Assembly (NCBI GenBank): GCA_027624035.1
Contig: JAQBUI010000028.1
Coordinates: forward strand, 1-51,317
Reading direction: 5' to 3'
DNA from: Pseudomonadota bacterium
GTDB taxonomy: Bacteria; Pseudomonadota; Gammaproteobacteria; Pseudomonadales; Azotimanducaceae
Length of the DNA: 51,317 nt
This document shows positions 25,548 to 34,115 of this stretch, in pieces (position 1 is the first letter of the stretch; the number at the start of each line of letters is the position of its first letter). The translations under genes were made by a program, and so were the position numbers. Below the pieces are notes generated by a model. It was given only the letters and a program-made list of their open reading frames with translations. It ran no database searches and was not told the DNA's origin.

Positions 25548-27059
25548 GTGGACAACAACCTGCTGAGCAGTGTGACCGACCTACTCACCGCCGCCTTTGT
25601 ACTGGGGATTCTTGGTGGGCTGGTGGCGATTGGCGTGATGTTCGTGGTCGATGTTACCCAGACCACCCACGCAATTCGGCGCAATTATCCGGTCATTGGG
25701 CGTTTCCGCTATCTGTTCGAAAGCCTGGGGGAGTTCTTTCGGCAGTACTTCTTCGCCATGGATCGTGAGGAGTTGCCCTTCAACCGTGCCCAGAGGTCAT
25801 GGGTCTATCGGGCTGCCAAGAACATCGACAACACGGTTCCGTTCGGGTCGACCCGGTCCCTTGCCGAAAGCGGCACGATCCTGTTCGTCAACACGCCCTT
25901 CCCCACACTTGATGAAGAGTCACTGCCGCTGGAGACGCTGACCATTGGCCCTTACTGTGATCAGCCCTACCGGACAGCATCCATATTCAACATCTCAGGG
26001 ATGAGCTTCGGGGCGATCTCAAAACCGGCCGTCCTGGCACTTTCCAATGGTGCCCGCATGGCAGGCTGCTGGATGAACACCGGTGAAGGCGGACTTTCTC
26101 CCTACCATCTTGAAGGTGGCGCCGACATCGTGCTCCAGATCGGTACCGCCAAATATGGTGTACGAGACGGGAGTGGGCAACTCAGTGATGATCGCCTGCG
26201 CGAACTTGCTGCCCTGCCCCAGGTCAGGATGTTCGAGCTGAAGCTGAGTCAGGGCGCAAAACCGGGCAAGGGTGGCATCTTGCCAGCCGCCAAGGTAACC
26301 GAGGAAATCGCTCGAATTCGGGGCATCTCTGCCGGGGTTGATTCCATCAGTCCGAACCGCCATCCGGAGATCAACTCGGTCGCAGAACTGCTGGACAGCA
26401 TCGACCACATTCGCACCGTCACAGGAAAGCCGACCGGTTTCAAACTGGTCATCGGTTCCTCTGACTTCCTGGAAGATTTCTGTGATGAGATCCATCGCCG
26501 GGGTATCGAATCTGCCCCGGATTTCATTACCCTGGACGGCGGCGATGGCGGCACCGGGGCCTCGCCTCAAAGCCTGATTGACTACGTCGGGCTGCCCCTT
26601 CGTGAGAGCCTGCCCATGCTGTCTAACAAGCTGATTGAGCGCGACCTCAAGCGACGCATCAGAATCATCGCTTCCGGCAAGCTGATCGACCCCGCTGCAG
26701 TCGCTTACGCGATCTGCCTTGGGGCTGACTTTGTGGTTTCTGCCCGCGGCTTCATGTTCGCAATCGGTTGCATCCAGGCGTTGCAATGCAACAAGAACAC
26801 CTGCCCCACCGGAATCACCACGCACAATCTGCGGCTGCAGAAGGGCCTCGTGGTATCTGACAAGGCAGAGCGGGTGAAGAACTACTGCAACAACATCAAC
26901 TGGGAGGTCGGGGTCATTGCGCACTCCTGCGGTGTCGATGAACCTCGCCGTTTACGCCGCCACCATGCGAGAATCGTTAGCAGCGAAGGACGCTCCATCC
27001 CGCTCAATGAACTGTTTCCCGAGCCAGCCAACGCCCACGCCCCCAACGAGCGTTCCTGA
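25548..27059 (+). CDS. FMN-binding glutamate-synthase-family protein, membrane-anchored
   Basis: A 503-aa protein with an N-terminal membrane helix (about 12-32) fused to the FMN/Fe-S domain of the large subunit of glutamate synthase. Visible family blocks: SGMSFGAIS, GEGGLSPYH, KPGKGGILPAAKV, DGGDGGTGASP, and the [3Fe-4S] cysteines CIQALQCNKNTC (Cx5Cx4C). The glutaminase and amide-channel domains of true GltB are absent, so it is not a complete glutamate synthase; the reaction of this short form is unknown. GTG at 25548 follows GGAGAGG. A longer frame starts inside repeat copy B and is not used. Confidence 0.87.
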   Translation: MDNNLLSSVTDLLTAAFVLGILGGLVAIGVMFVVDVTQTTHAIRRNYPVIGRFRYLFESLGEFFRQYFFAMDREELPFNRAQRSWVYRAAKNIDNTVPFGSTRSLAESGTILFVNTPFPTLDEESLPLETLTIGPYCDQPYRTASIFNISGMSFGAISKPAVLALSNGARMAGCWMNTGEGGLSPYHLEGGADIVLQIGTAKYGVRDGSGQLSDDRLRELAALPQVRMFELKLSQGAKPGKGGILPAAKVTEEIARIRGISAGVDSISPNRHPEINSVAELLDSIDHIRTVTGKPTGFKLVIGSSDFLEDFCDEIHRRGIESAPDFITLDGGDGGTGASPQSLIDYVGLPLRESLPMLSNKLIERDLKRRIRIIASGKLIDPAAVAYAICLGADFVVSARGFMFAIGCIQALQCNKNTCPTGITTHNLRLQKGLVVSDKAERVKNYCNNINWEVGVIAHSCGVDEPRRLRRHHARIVSSEGRSIPLNELFPEPANAHAPNERS

Positions 27060-27071
27060 CTAGAGAAGCTA

Positions 27072-27086
27072 CGGCAGGGCCTGCCG
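27072..27086 (+). promoter_or_regulatory. perfect inverted repeat at a start site
   Basis: CGGCAG-GGC-CTGCCG lies 4 bp before the ATG of the next gene, covering its ribosome binding region. It could end the glutamate-synthase-like transcript or hide the start codon. No T tract follows, so a terminator is less likely. Confidence 0.4.
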
Positions 27087-27090
27087 CCTC

Positions 27091-27756
27091 ATGGGATCGA
27101 TAGAACTCATACCTGACCTGACCGAAAGAGTCACCGCTGCCACCGACTTTATGATGGCGATCGTCGGGGTCTTTGGTGTCCTGCAGATGCGCAGAAATCA
27201 ACCGGCGTCACCCTTTAAGATCAATCTCTGGACGGCGGTATACCTGCTGTTCATCATCGCGGCGATGCTCGGCACGGTGCTTCACGGGTTCGTTCTGTCC
27301 CCCGGGAACTATAACCTCTGCTGGCTTGGGGTGCTGCTGTCGCTGGGCCTGATGGTGAGCCTGTTTGTGGTCGGGTTCGTAAACGACCTGTTCGGAAGGG
27401 TTGCCGCCAGCAACCTGCTGCCCGTGATGATCGTGGCTGGCGTTGGGTTCTTTGGCTTCAGTTGGGCAAACGGGCAGGACTTTTCTCTGTTTCTGATGTA
27501 TGAATCCCTGGGGCTGCTGGCGGCGCTGTCTGGATACCTCTACCTTGCATTCCGGCGAATTCCCGGGGCCTCTGCGATGGCGACCGGGGTCTTCATCACA
27601 ATCCTTGCCGCCATCGTCCAGGCCACACGCGCCCTGTCCTTTACGGTGATCGTGCCGTTTGATCACAACGCCGTTTACCACCTGATCCAGATCGCTGGCG
27701 TACTATTCCTGACCCGGGGTATCGTCCAGTCAACCTCGTTGCAGACCGGCACCTGA
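27091..27756 (+). CDS. polytopic membrane protein, 221 aa
   Basis: Not recognised. About six membrane helices, with a short N-terminal cytoplasmic or amphipathic segment (MGSIELIPDLTERVTAATDF). Hydrophobic blocks include AVYLLFIIAAMLGTVLHGFV and LGVLLSLGLMVSLFVVGFV. His residues occur in helices (VLHGF, PFDHNAVYHLIQ), which could bind metal or heme, but no clear motif is present. Lies 31 bp after the glutamate-synthase-like gene on the same strand. Confidence 0.7.
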   Translation: MGSIELIPDLTERVTAATDFMMAIVGVFGVLQMRRNQPASPFKINLWTAVYLLFIIAAMLGTVLHGFVLSPGNYNLCWLGVLLSLGLMVSLFVVGFVNDLFGRVAASNLLPVMIVAGVGFFGFSWANGQDFSLFLMYESLGLLAALSGYLYLAFRRIPGASAMATGVFITILAAIVQATRALSFTVIVPFDHNAVYHLIQIAGVLFLTRGIVQSTSLQTGT

Positions 27757-27946
27757 ACCGGTCACACCGGGGAGGTGTTGCTGGACTGCTGCCTCGCAAA
27801 TCTGCATCGCCCCCGGTTGATGACTGATCGCCCGCAACATTATCGGATTGATCCTCATCAAGAGTAACTCTTCTACTGACGCCGGTTTATGCAGGCCGCA
27901 GGACAATCCGCTATGCTGGCGCCGCAATGATTCAGATGGTGGGCAT

Positions 27947-28759
27947 ATGGAAGATCTATCCGGGAAAGTGGCATTCATCACCGGCGGGGGCAGCGGAATC
28001 GGGCTCGGCATGGCGACCGCGTTTCTCAAGCGAGGAATGAAAGTGGTGATCGGCGACATCCGTGCTGACCGGCTGGCCCGCGCCCGGACAAGCCTGGCTG
28101 CCATCTCGGACCAGGTGGAAACCGTCGAAGTCGACACCACCCGGCAGGAATCGCTTGTGGAGGCAGCCAGGTTTACCGAAAGCAAATTTGGCCACGTTCA
28201 CATCCTCTGCAATAACGCTGGCGTTGGTGGAGGTGGCAAGGTGCTCGATGTCCCAATGGACAGGTGGCATCAGGTCATTGATATCAACCTCTGGGGCGTC
28301 CTGCATGGCATCAAGGCATTTCTGCCGGCGATGCTGCAACACGGTGAAGGTGGCCACGTGGTCAACACCGCGTCATTTACCGGGATCGTCGGTCACCACT
28401 CCCAGTCAAACTATGGCACCAGCAAATTCGCCGTTGTCGGCCTGTCGGAATTCCTCAGAAACGATCTTGAAGGCGAGAAGGTCTCGGTATCCGTACTGTG
28501 CCCCCATGTGGTGGATACGCCGATCTTCTACGGTGATCTGGACGACACGGACACCGAGGCGATCGCGAAGCGCAAACAGTCCATGCCATGGTTCACGAAC
28601 ATCGCCCGGGATCCCGAAGACGTGGGCAACATGGTCATCCGCGGTATTGAAACCGACGAGCTTTATATCTTTTGCGATGGGACCGAATCAAGGGAGATGC
28701 TCGAGGGACGTTCAAAGCGCCTGTTCGACGCCATGGATCGCCAGTTTCCCACAAACTGA
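27947..28759 (+). CDS. short-chain dehydrogenase/reductase (catabolic cluster)
   Basis: A 270-aa NAD(P)-dependent oxidoreductase. TGGGSGIG (12-19), NNAG (89-92), catalytic Ser143, Tyr156 and Lys160. Asp at the end of beta-2 (VIGDIRAD) suggests NAD. It starts the group with the CMD protein, CaiB transferase, thiolase-like protein, DUF35 and SRPBCC protein, all on the plus strand, so it probably oxidises a hydroxyl in the same substrate. An upstream frame exists but the ATG at 27947 fits the family start (MEDLSGKVAFITG). Confidence 0.88.
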   Translation: MEDLSGKVAFITGGGSGIGLGMATAFLKRGMKVVIGDIRADRLARARTSLAAISDQVETVEVDTTRQESLVEAARFTESKFGHVHILCNNAGVGGGGKVLDVPMDRWHQVIDINLWGVLHGIKAFLPAMLQHGEGGHVVNTASFTGIVGHHSQSNYGTSKFAVVGLSEFLRNDLEGEKVSVSVLCPHVVDTPIFYGDLDDTDTEAIAKRKQSMPWFTNIARDPEDVGNMVIRGIETDELYIFCDGTESREMLEGRSKRLFDAMDRQFPTN

Positions 28760-28812
28760 CGTGCCACTAATCGAATACGTTTCGAACACCATTCAACTGC
28801 AGGAGCCAGCCA

Positions 28813-29380
28813 ATGAAACACATTCCGTTGTTATCCAAGGAAGAAGCCGACCCAGAACTTCGCAAGAAGTGGGACGCCTTCGGGTTCGATCTTGCCCTCT
28901 TTCACGTCTGGGCCCACGTTCCGGACGCGTTCATGGCCTATACCGCTTTCAACGGTACCGTGTGGCGCGATGAGCCGGACGGCTTCCCGCTGCTGCAGAA
29001 GGAAATGGCCGTCGTACATGCCAGCGTGCTCAGCAACTCCTCCTATGAGTGGGGCAACCATGGCGCTTCGATGCTGAGGCGGGGAGGCACCCAGGAACAG
29101 CTCGATGCCCTGGTGGCCCGACAGCCGGATTCCGACGTGTTCGATGAGACGGAGAAGCTGATTCTGCGTTTCACCACGGAAGTCAACCCTGGACGGCAAG
29201 GCCTCCGAGGAGAATCTGACCGCCATGGCAGAACTGTATACCCACAAGCAGGTCAGCCAGCTGGTATTTGCCATCTGCGCTTACATGCTGAACTCCCGGT
29301 TCGCCAACCTGGGTGGTTGCGAGAAAGGAGACGACGAAGACTTCGGTAACTTCATGCTCGGTCGAAAGACCACCGATTGA
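28813..29380 (+). pseudogene. AhpD/carboxymuconolactone decarboxylase-family protein, frameshifted
   Basis: The first 124 codons (MKHIPLLSKEEADPELRKKW ...) carry the CMD block SSYEWGNHGASML. After TTEV (codon ending 29184) the frame runs into Arg-rich nonsense. Shifting by one base (extra A at 29185 or 29186) gives a natural continuation, TLDGKASEENLTAMAELYTH, ending LGRKTTD with a stop at 29378-29380. So the intact protein would be about 188 aa. Either one base was inserted (mutation or sequencing error in AACCC) or there is frameshifting. The family includes AhpD-like peroxidatic proteins and decarboxylases; the exact role is unknown. It sits between the SDR and CaiB genes. Confidence 0.82.
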
Positions 29381-29427
29381 TCAGTGGTGTTAGTATCCCG
29401 GCACAATTCAAGGTTTAGGAGAATGAT

Positions 29428-30585
29428 ATGGGGCCTCTTAACGGCGTAAAGGTCATCGAACTCCAGGGCATCGGGCCCGGACCCTACTGCTGCATGATGC
29501 TCGCAGACATGGGGGCAGAGGTCATTCGAATCGATCGCGCCACAGCAGCGGGTCGTCGCGCTCCACTGGCCGATATTCTGGCCAGGGGCCGACGCAGCAT
29601 CGCGGTGGACCTGAAGCATCCGGATGGCGTTGAAACCGTCCTGCGATTGGTCGATGACGCCGACGTGCTGGTCGAAGGCTTCCGGCCCGGCGTCACCGAG
29701 CGCCTGGGCCTCGGCCCGGAGGTCTGCCTGCAGCGCAACGAACGGCTGATCTACGGGCGCATGACCGGCTGGGGACAGACCGGTGAAATGGCCCCGGTTG
29801 CCGGACACGACATCAACTATATCTCTCTATCCGGTGCGCTACACGCCATCGGTAATGCGGGCGAGCGGCCCGTACCACCGCTTAATCTGGTGGGCGATTT
29901 TGGCGGTGGCGGCATGCTGCTGGCCTTCGGAATCGCTGCAGCGCTGCACGAACGAAACCAGAGCGGCAAGGGCCAGGTGATCGATGCGGCCATGACTGAA
30001 GGATCAGCACTGCTGATGAACGCGGTATTTGGCTCGATGAACTCCGGTGGCTGGTCGCCCGAACGAGGCACCAATCTGCTGGATGGCGGTGCCCACTTCT
30101 ACAACACTTACGAGACCCGGGACGGCAAGTTCATCTCCGTCGGTTCAATCGAACCTCAGTTCTACGCACTGCTGCTGGAGAAATCCGGACTTGCCGATTC
30201 TGCCCCTCAACCAGGCGAACTGCCCGAGCAAATGTCCAGACCGGACTGGCCCGGCATGAAGGAGAAACTGCGCGAGATATTCCTCACAAAATCTCGTGAC
30301 GAGTGGGATGAGGTCATGCTCGGGACTGATATCTGCTACGCCCCTGTGCTCAGCTTCGAGGAGGCGCGCAACCACCCCCATAACGTTACCCGGGGCTCAT
30401 TTGTGGAACAGGATGGAATCTATCAGGCCGCCCCCGCGCCCCGATTCAGCAGGACCGAGCCAACGCTTCCTGCCAGCGCTGTTGCGCCTGGCGCTCAATC
30501 TATCGAGGTGTTGAAGAATGCGGCGTTTTCTGACGAGGAGATCGCGGCACTGACCGCCAGCGGCGCAGTGGTGCAGCCTGATTGA
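29428..30585 (+). CDS. CaiB/BaiF family CoA-transferase or alpha-methylacyl-CoA racemase
   Basis: A 385-aa class III CoA-transferase. The N-terminal [20 protein letters not shown] and MGAEVIRID, the block [17 protein letters not shown], and [11 protein letters not shown] are typical of this family, which includes alpha-methylacyl-CoA racemase (the closest match in feel, given [11 protein letters not shown] and length). It either moves CoA between acids or inverts a 2-methyl branch. ATG follows AGGAGAATGAT, a good ribosome binding site. In the same strand group as SDR, thiolase-like and DUF35, which suggests activation or epimerisation of a branched acyl-CoA. Confidence 0.88.
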   Translation: MGPLNGVKVIELQGIGPGPYCCMMLADMGAEVIRIDRATAAGRRAPLADILARGRRSIAVDLKHPDGVETVLRLVDDADVLVEGFRPGVTERLGLGPEVCLQRNERLIYGRMTGWGQTGEMAPVAGHDINYISLSGALHAIGNAGERPVPPLNLVGDFGGGGMLLAFGIAAALHERNQSGKGQVIDAAMTEGSALLMNAVFGSMNSGGWSPERGTNLLDGGAHFYNTYETRDGKFISVGSIEPQFYALLLEKSGLADSAPQPGELPEQMSRPDWPGMKEKLREIFLTKSRDEWDEVMLGTDICYAPVLSFEEARNHPHNVTRGSFVEQDGIYQAAPAPRFSRTEPTLPASAVAPGAQSIEVLKNAAFSDEEIAALTASGAVVQPD

Positions 30586-30630
30586 TTCTGAGATAGTAGG
30601 CAGACTTTCGGACAGGCAGGAGTCTTAACG

Positions 30631-31833
30631 GTGGGTTTACAAGGCCGGGCAGCGATCACAGGCGTCGCTGATTTCAAGAACGAACGAAAATATACGGGCA
30701 AGCGCAAGTTCTACACGGAACAATGGGCAGAACTGACCCAACTGGCCATCACCGATGCGGGGCTCAGTAAACAGGACATCGATGGACTCTGCTGTGCATC
30801 GATTCCTGAATCCAGCATGTTTGCCCCGGCGACGATTGCCGAGTATCTCGGCTTGCGGGTCAACTTCGCTGAAATGGTTGATCTGGGGGGTGCCTCGTCC
30901 GTCAGCATGATCTGGCGGGCGGCGGCCGCCATCGAACTGGGCCTTTGTGAAGCGGTCGTTTGCGCCGCCCCCGGCCTGCCGATTCCTTCAAATCCCAATC
31001 CGCCGCGCCGCGACCCCACCCGGCTGTTCGGCTCGGTCAGTGCCAACTGGGGCTCGCCCCAGACCGAGTTTGACGTGCCCTACGGCAATGTCGCCCAGAA
31101 TGCCGGATATGCGCTGATCGCCCAGCGGTACGCCGCCACCTACGGCTATGATGAGCGCGCACTTGCAAAGATCGCCGCCGATCAGCGGACCAATGCCCAG
31201 GGCAACCCCAATGCGGTCTTCTACGGCCAGCCCATCACCATTGACGATGTCCTGCAGAGCAAGATGATCGCAGATCCACTGCATATTCTTGAGATCGTCA
31301 TGCCCTGTGCGGGTGGCTGCGCGGTCGTGGTGGTGAGCGATCGTCTGGCGAAGAAGTGCCGTCATCGTCCCGTACACATTACCGGCTGCGGTGAACATCT
31401 CACGACCCGGTCTGTAACCTATGCCGAGGACATGACGGTGACACCGGTGGGCCCTGCGGCCGCCAGCGCCTTTCGAATGTCCGGCAAATCACCACGGGAT
31501 ATCGATGTGCTGGAAGCCTACGACTGCTACACCATTACGGTGCTGCTGACGATCGAGGACTCCGGGTTCTGCAACAAGGGTGAGGGCATCGCATTCGTCA
31601 ACGAAAATGACCTGACCTTTGCCGGCAGCTTTCCGGTCAACACCCATGGGGGCCAACTGGGCGCCGGGCAGGCCGCCGGAATGGCAGGCGGTATGTCACA
31701 ACCCGTGGAAGGTGTCCGGCAGATCATGGGCAGAGCCGAGGGCCGCCAGGTGCCCCATTGCGATACCGCGCTGGTCACCGGCACCGGCGGCATCATGAGT
31801 GAACAATCGGCCATCATTCTGGAGGGCGCGTAA
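30631..31833 (+). CDS. thiolase-fold protein lacking catalytic Cys/His (Ltp2/SCP-x-like)
   Basis: A 400-aa thiolase-fold enzyme. Where thiolases have the nucleophile Cys, this protein reads VDLGGASS (83-90), and the usual GHP His region is GGQLGAGQAAG, with Gln. Both changes are seen in Ltp2-like proteins, which act with a DUF35 partner as retro-aldolases in steroid side-chain removal. EAYDCYTITVL keeps the Tyr-rich segment of that group. GTG start after GGCAGGAG. The stop overlaps the DUF35 start by one base (TAATG), so the two are probably made as a complex. Confidence 0.85.
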   Translation: MGLQGRAAITGVADFKNERKYTGKRKFYTEQWAELTQLAITDAGLSKQDIDGLCCASIPESSMFAPATIAEYLGLRVNFAEMVDLGGASSVSMIWRAAAAIELGLCEAVVCAAPGLPIPSNPNPPRRDPTRLFGSVSANWGSPQTEFDVPYGNVAQNAGYALIAQRYAATYGYDERALAKIAADQRTNAQGNPNAVFYGQPITIDDVLQSKMIADPLHILEIVMPCAGGCAVVVVSDRLAKKCRHRPVHITGCGEHLTTRSVTYAEDMTVTPVGPAAASAFRMSGKSPRDIDVLEAYDCYTITVLLTIEDSGFCNKGEGIAFVNENDLTFAGSFPVNTHGGQLGAGQAAGMAGGMSQPVEGVRQIMGRAEGRQVPHCDTALVTGTGGIMSEQSAIILEGA

Positions 31834-32234
31834 TGGATTTTCCAAGACCTCTGCCCGTACCAACCCCAACCACCGAGCCGTTCTGGAACGGGCTGGCAGA
31901 AGGCCAGGTGCGGCTTCAGCAGTGTGACGACTGTGATGCCTGGGTGTTCTACCCACGCAGCCACTGCAACGCATGCCTGTCACCAAACCTCACCTGGAAG
32001 ACCGTTTCCGGCAAAGGGACGATCTACAGTTTCACCGTGGCGCGCAGACCCACTGCACCGCAATTCGCTGACGACATTCCACAGCTTATCGCCGTCATTG
32101 AATTAAACGAGGGCGTTCGCCTGAATTCGGTCATGGTCAACATAGACCCCACGGCACTGGCCGTCGGCCTCGCAGTCAAGCCGGTGTTCCACCGGCAGGA
32201 CGGTTCAACGCTGCTCTACTTCGAGCCTGATTAA
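31833..32234 (+). CDS. Zn-ribbon/OB-fold DUF35 protein (ChsH2-like)
   Basis: A 133-aa acyl-CoA-associated protein. The rubredoxin-like zinc ribbon is Cys31-x2-Cys34 ... Cys45-x2-Cys48, followed by an OB-fold (GKGTIYSFTVA). DUF35 proteins bind next to a thiolase or Ltp2-type partner and help bind the CoA substrate. Translationally coupled to that partner here. The length is typical for the single-domain form. Confidence 0.9.
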   Translation: MDFPRPLPVPTPTTEPFWNGLAEGQVRLQQCDDCDAWVFYPRSHCNACLSPNLTWKTVSGKGTIYSFTVARRPTAPQFADDIPQLIAVIELNEGVRLNSVMVNIDPTALAVGLAVKPVFHRQDGSTLLYFEPD

Positions 32235-32298
32235 AGCCATCGGTTCACCGCGATAACACACAGTTGTCACGGCGATGCCTGGTTCGCCAATTGTTCGC

Positions 32299-32363
32299 AA
32301 CGATCCTTAACGATCCTTGACCTCCGTCAAGCAGCTTCGCTGGCGCCCACACTATGGTGTGGG
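32299..32363 (+). promoter_or_regulatory. leader with tandem 10-mer and perfect hairpin before SRPBCC gene
   Basis: In the 150-bp gap after the DUF35 gene, AACGATCCTT occurs twice in tandem (32299-32318), then CCCACAC-TATG-GTGTGGG forms a perfect 7-bp stem with a 4-nt loop (32346-32363). The AAAAAGGAG ribosome binding site follows within 15 bp. This could be an operator or an attenuator hairpin in front of the SRPBCC gene. Confidence 0.45.
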
Positions 32364-32384
32364 TTTCAGAAAAAGGAGTCCGCG

Positions 32385-32909
32385 ATGAGCGATGATTTTG
32401 GCACCTTGACGCATTCGAACGGCTATATCACCGCCAGCATGAAACGTGACATCGACGTGTCAGTCGAGGAGGTCTGGAGCAAGCTCAGCGAGGAGTCCGA
32501 GCGCGTCAAGTGGCTGGCAGAAGGCTCTATCGAACTCTTTGCGGGCGGGCGGGCCCAGCTTGATTTCAAAGACAGCTACGTCATCGTCGACAGTGAGGTC
32601 ACCGCCTGTGAGGCACCACGCCTGCTGGAATTCTCCTGGAGTGGTCAAGACGAACCCAAACGGCCGATACGCTTTGAACTTGAGCCCAACGCTGGCGGCT
32701 GCCGCATCCATCTGACCGTCAGCATTCCCGAGAACGAGGTCGTCGCCAGGTCCTGTGCCGGCTGGGAAGCCCACCTCACCATGCTTCAGGCAGCAGCAGC
32801 GGGCGTCCCGATCAAGTTCCCCCTGGATCGATTCAAGGCGTGTCGCGAACAATTCGACGCGGAAGTGATTCGACTCCTGATGTCAGAGGTTCCCGTCCTG
32901 AAACTGTGA
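32385..32909 (+). CDS. SRPBCC (START/AHSA1-like) domain protein
   Basis: A 174-aa ligand-binding fold protein. The pattern SMKRDIDVSVEEVWSKLSEE at residues 14-33, followed by WLAEG and a strand region ending EFSWSG, is typical of the AHSA1/START hydrophobic-pocket family. It carries no catalytic motif I can name, and probably binds or cyclises a hydrophobic small molecule. It follows the DUF35 gene by 150 bp with a clear AAAAAGGAG ribosome binding site, so it may have its own control. Confidence 0.82.
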   Translation: MSDDFGTLTHSNGYITASMKRDIDVSVEEVWSKLSEESERVKWLAEGSIELFAGGRAQLDFKDSYVIVDSEVTACEAPRLLEFSWSGQDEPKRPIRFELEPNAGGCRIHLTVSIPENEVVARSCAGWEAHLTMLQAAAAGVPIKFPLDRFKACREQFDAEVIRLLMSEVPVLKL

Positions 32910-32913
32910 CCTG

Positions 32914-32930
32914 ACCCGGAAATTCCGGGT
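32914..32930 (+). repeat. near-perfect 17-bp palindrome
   Basis: ACCCGGAA-A-TTCCGGGT, 4 bp after the SRPBCC stop. It could be an operator or the stem of a very short-loop terminator. No T tract follows. Confidence 0.5.
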
Positions 32931-32941
32931 AGGCCGCTCAA

Positions 32942-33283
32942 GTGCGACATCGGAGCCAAGCCTTCATTCGTCTAGCCCGTAGTACCTACGTGAAGGCCAA
33001 TACTCAGGTTGCCCTGGGGCTTCTCGGTTCGGACCCGTCGGATGGCACCCCCACTGACACGGATCAATGGATTGAAATACTGAATCCGGGCGGCAACCTC
33101 GCTCCGGGCGGGCAGGTCAATGCGTATGCGGTTAATGCCGATGATGCGACCGGTGTCGTTGGTATCCAGGCTATTCCCAATGACGGGAGTACACTGGCTG
33201 ACGATAGCGTGATTATTATTCGTCCTGCGTACCAGGACCTGACGGCTGCCAGCACGACGATCTTCGCAGCTTCTCAGATGTAA
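32942..33283 (+). CDS. orphan 113-aa ORF of unknown origin (doubtful)
   Basis: Begins at a GTG (MRHRSQAFIRLARSTYVK) without a good ribosome binding site. After residue 20 it is almost free of Lys and Arg and rich in Asp, Asn, Thr, Ala and Gly (SDPSDGTPTDTDQW, NAYAVNADDATGVVG), like part of a surface or structural protein. There is no signal peptide, domain or partner. It may be a gene fragment or a recent import; it lies between a palindrome and repeat copy C. Confidence 0.35.
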   Translation: MRHRSQAFIRLARSTYVKANTQVALGLLGSDPSDGTPTDTDQWIEILNPGGNLAPGGQVNAYAVNADDATGVVGIQAIPNDGSTLADDSVIIIRPAYQDLTAASTTIFAASQM

Positions 33284-33296
33284 GGTCTTCGTCTGA

Positions 33297-33387
33297 CAGC
33301 CTTGAGCGTGCCCTCATCAGGCACGCCGTCGTCGTGCAAGAAGGCGCTCACACTGGCATCTCATATTAGTAAGCTTCCGTGAAGACC
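33297..33387 (+). repeat. dispersed structured repeat, diverged copy C (91 bp)
   Basis: Starts 13 bp after the stop of the 113-aa ORF. The 5' stem is a perfect GCGTGCC/GGCACGC with loop CTCATCA, so the stem is kept while the loop differs from copy A1. The 3' half is more diverged but keeps GAAG and CTTC ends. It lies between converging genes. Confidence 0.75.
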
Positions 33388-33425
33388 AGCTCTCTGCGGC
33401 TGGTTCGGCAGATTGGGTCTCACCA

Positions 33426-34115
33426 CTACTTGCCCAGGAAGGTCTGCGTCGAATGCCGCCAGCGTCCGGAACGGAAGGTACAGAGGTCGCAGAGGTCAGT
33501 GGGGACGCCCCTGCGGTTGACGCGGCTGTTCAGGACCACACGGATGTCATCGGTCTGATTGATCCCGACCCGATGTGCACAGTGCGACGACACCAGCACG
33601 AGCATCCCGGCCCTGGGCTGAATGACAACCTGGCCTGGCAGGTCCTCGTCGTTGGGGCCATCCTCTTCGAAGCCGTAGTACCTGTGTGAGCCGGGCAATA
33701 CGTAGAGCTGCCCCTGCTCCGGTCGATAGTCCCGCGAGTACACCAGCCGATTGAGTGTGAACCGGCCGGGCTCGGGGTCACAGGAATCCTTATGCCAGCC
33801 CTGGCCGCCGTCCCTTGGGGTGGCGAATGCAAAACCGGTTACGGGTTCGAAATCCTCCCCAAGAATGGCCTTCGTGATCTCAACCATTTTGGGGTGGTCG
33901 AACAATGCCGTGAACTCCGGCTCACGGGCGATGGGTAACGCCTTCAAATGGACACCGAAGCGCTGCCGATACTCGGTAGACTCTCCCTTGAGCTCATCCC
34001 AGCGCTGCAGCCAGTGATCCACGTGAGCGTCAGCCCCGGCAACCTCTTCCGGAGTGAAGAAGCCCTCGATCAGGCAGTACCCGTCCTTCTCAAAGGCTTG
34101 TACGACGTCATCCAA
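33426..34115 (-). CDS. phytanoyl-CoA dioxygenase family protein (second)
   Basis: A 229-aa 2OG/Fe(II) dioxygenase. HxD is in GWHKDSCDP, distal His in SSHCAHRVG, and Arg in DDIRVVLNSR. The core begins FEKDGYCLIEGFFTPEEV. I choose a TTG start at 34115 because GGGAGG sits 9 nt upstream; a longer frame to 34193 adds a Trp/Ser-rich stretch with no ribosome binding site. Shorter than the first PhyH at 17.8 kb and not closely alike. No operon partner; converges on repeat copy C. Confidence 0.83.
   Translation of the reverse strand: MDDVVQAFEKDGYCLIEGFFTPEEVAGADAHVDHWLQRWDELKGESTEYRQRFGVHLKALPIAREPEFTALFDHPKMVEITKAILGEDFEPVTGFAFATPRDGGQGWHKDSCDPEPGRFTLNRLVYSRDYRPEQGQLYVLPGSHRYYGFEEDGPNDEDLPGQVVIQPRAGMLVLVSSHCAHRVGINQTDDIRVVLNSRVNRRGVPTDLCDLCTFRSGRWRHSTQTFLGK

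Noticed and set aside
26019..26924. 301-aa open frame antisense to the glutamate-synthase-like gene
   Set aside because: The sense strand has FMN and Fe-S motifs; the antisense frame has none.
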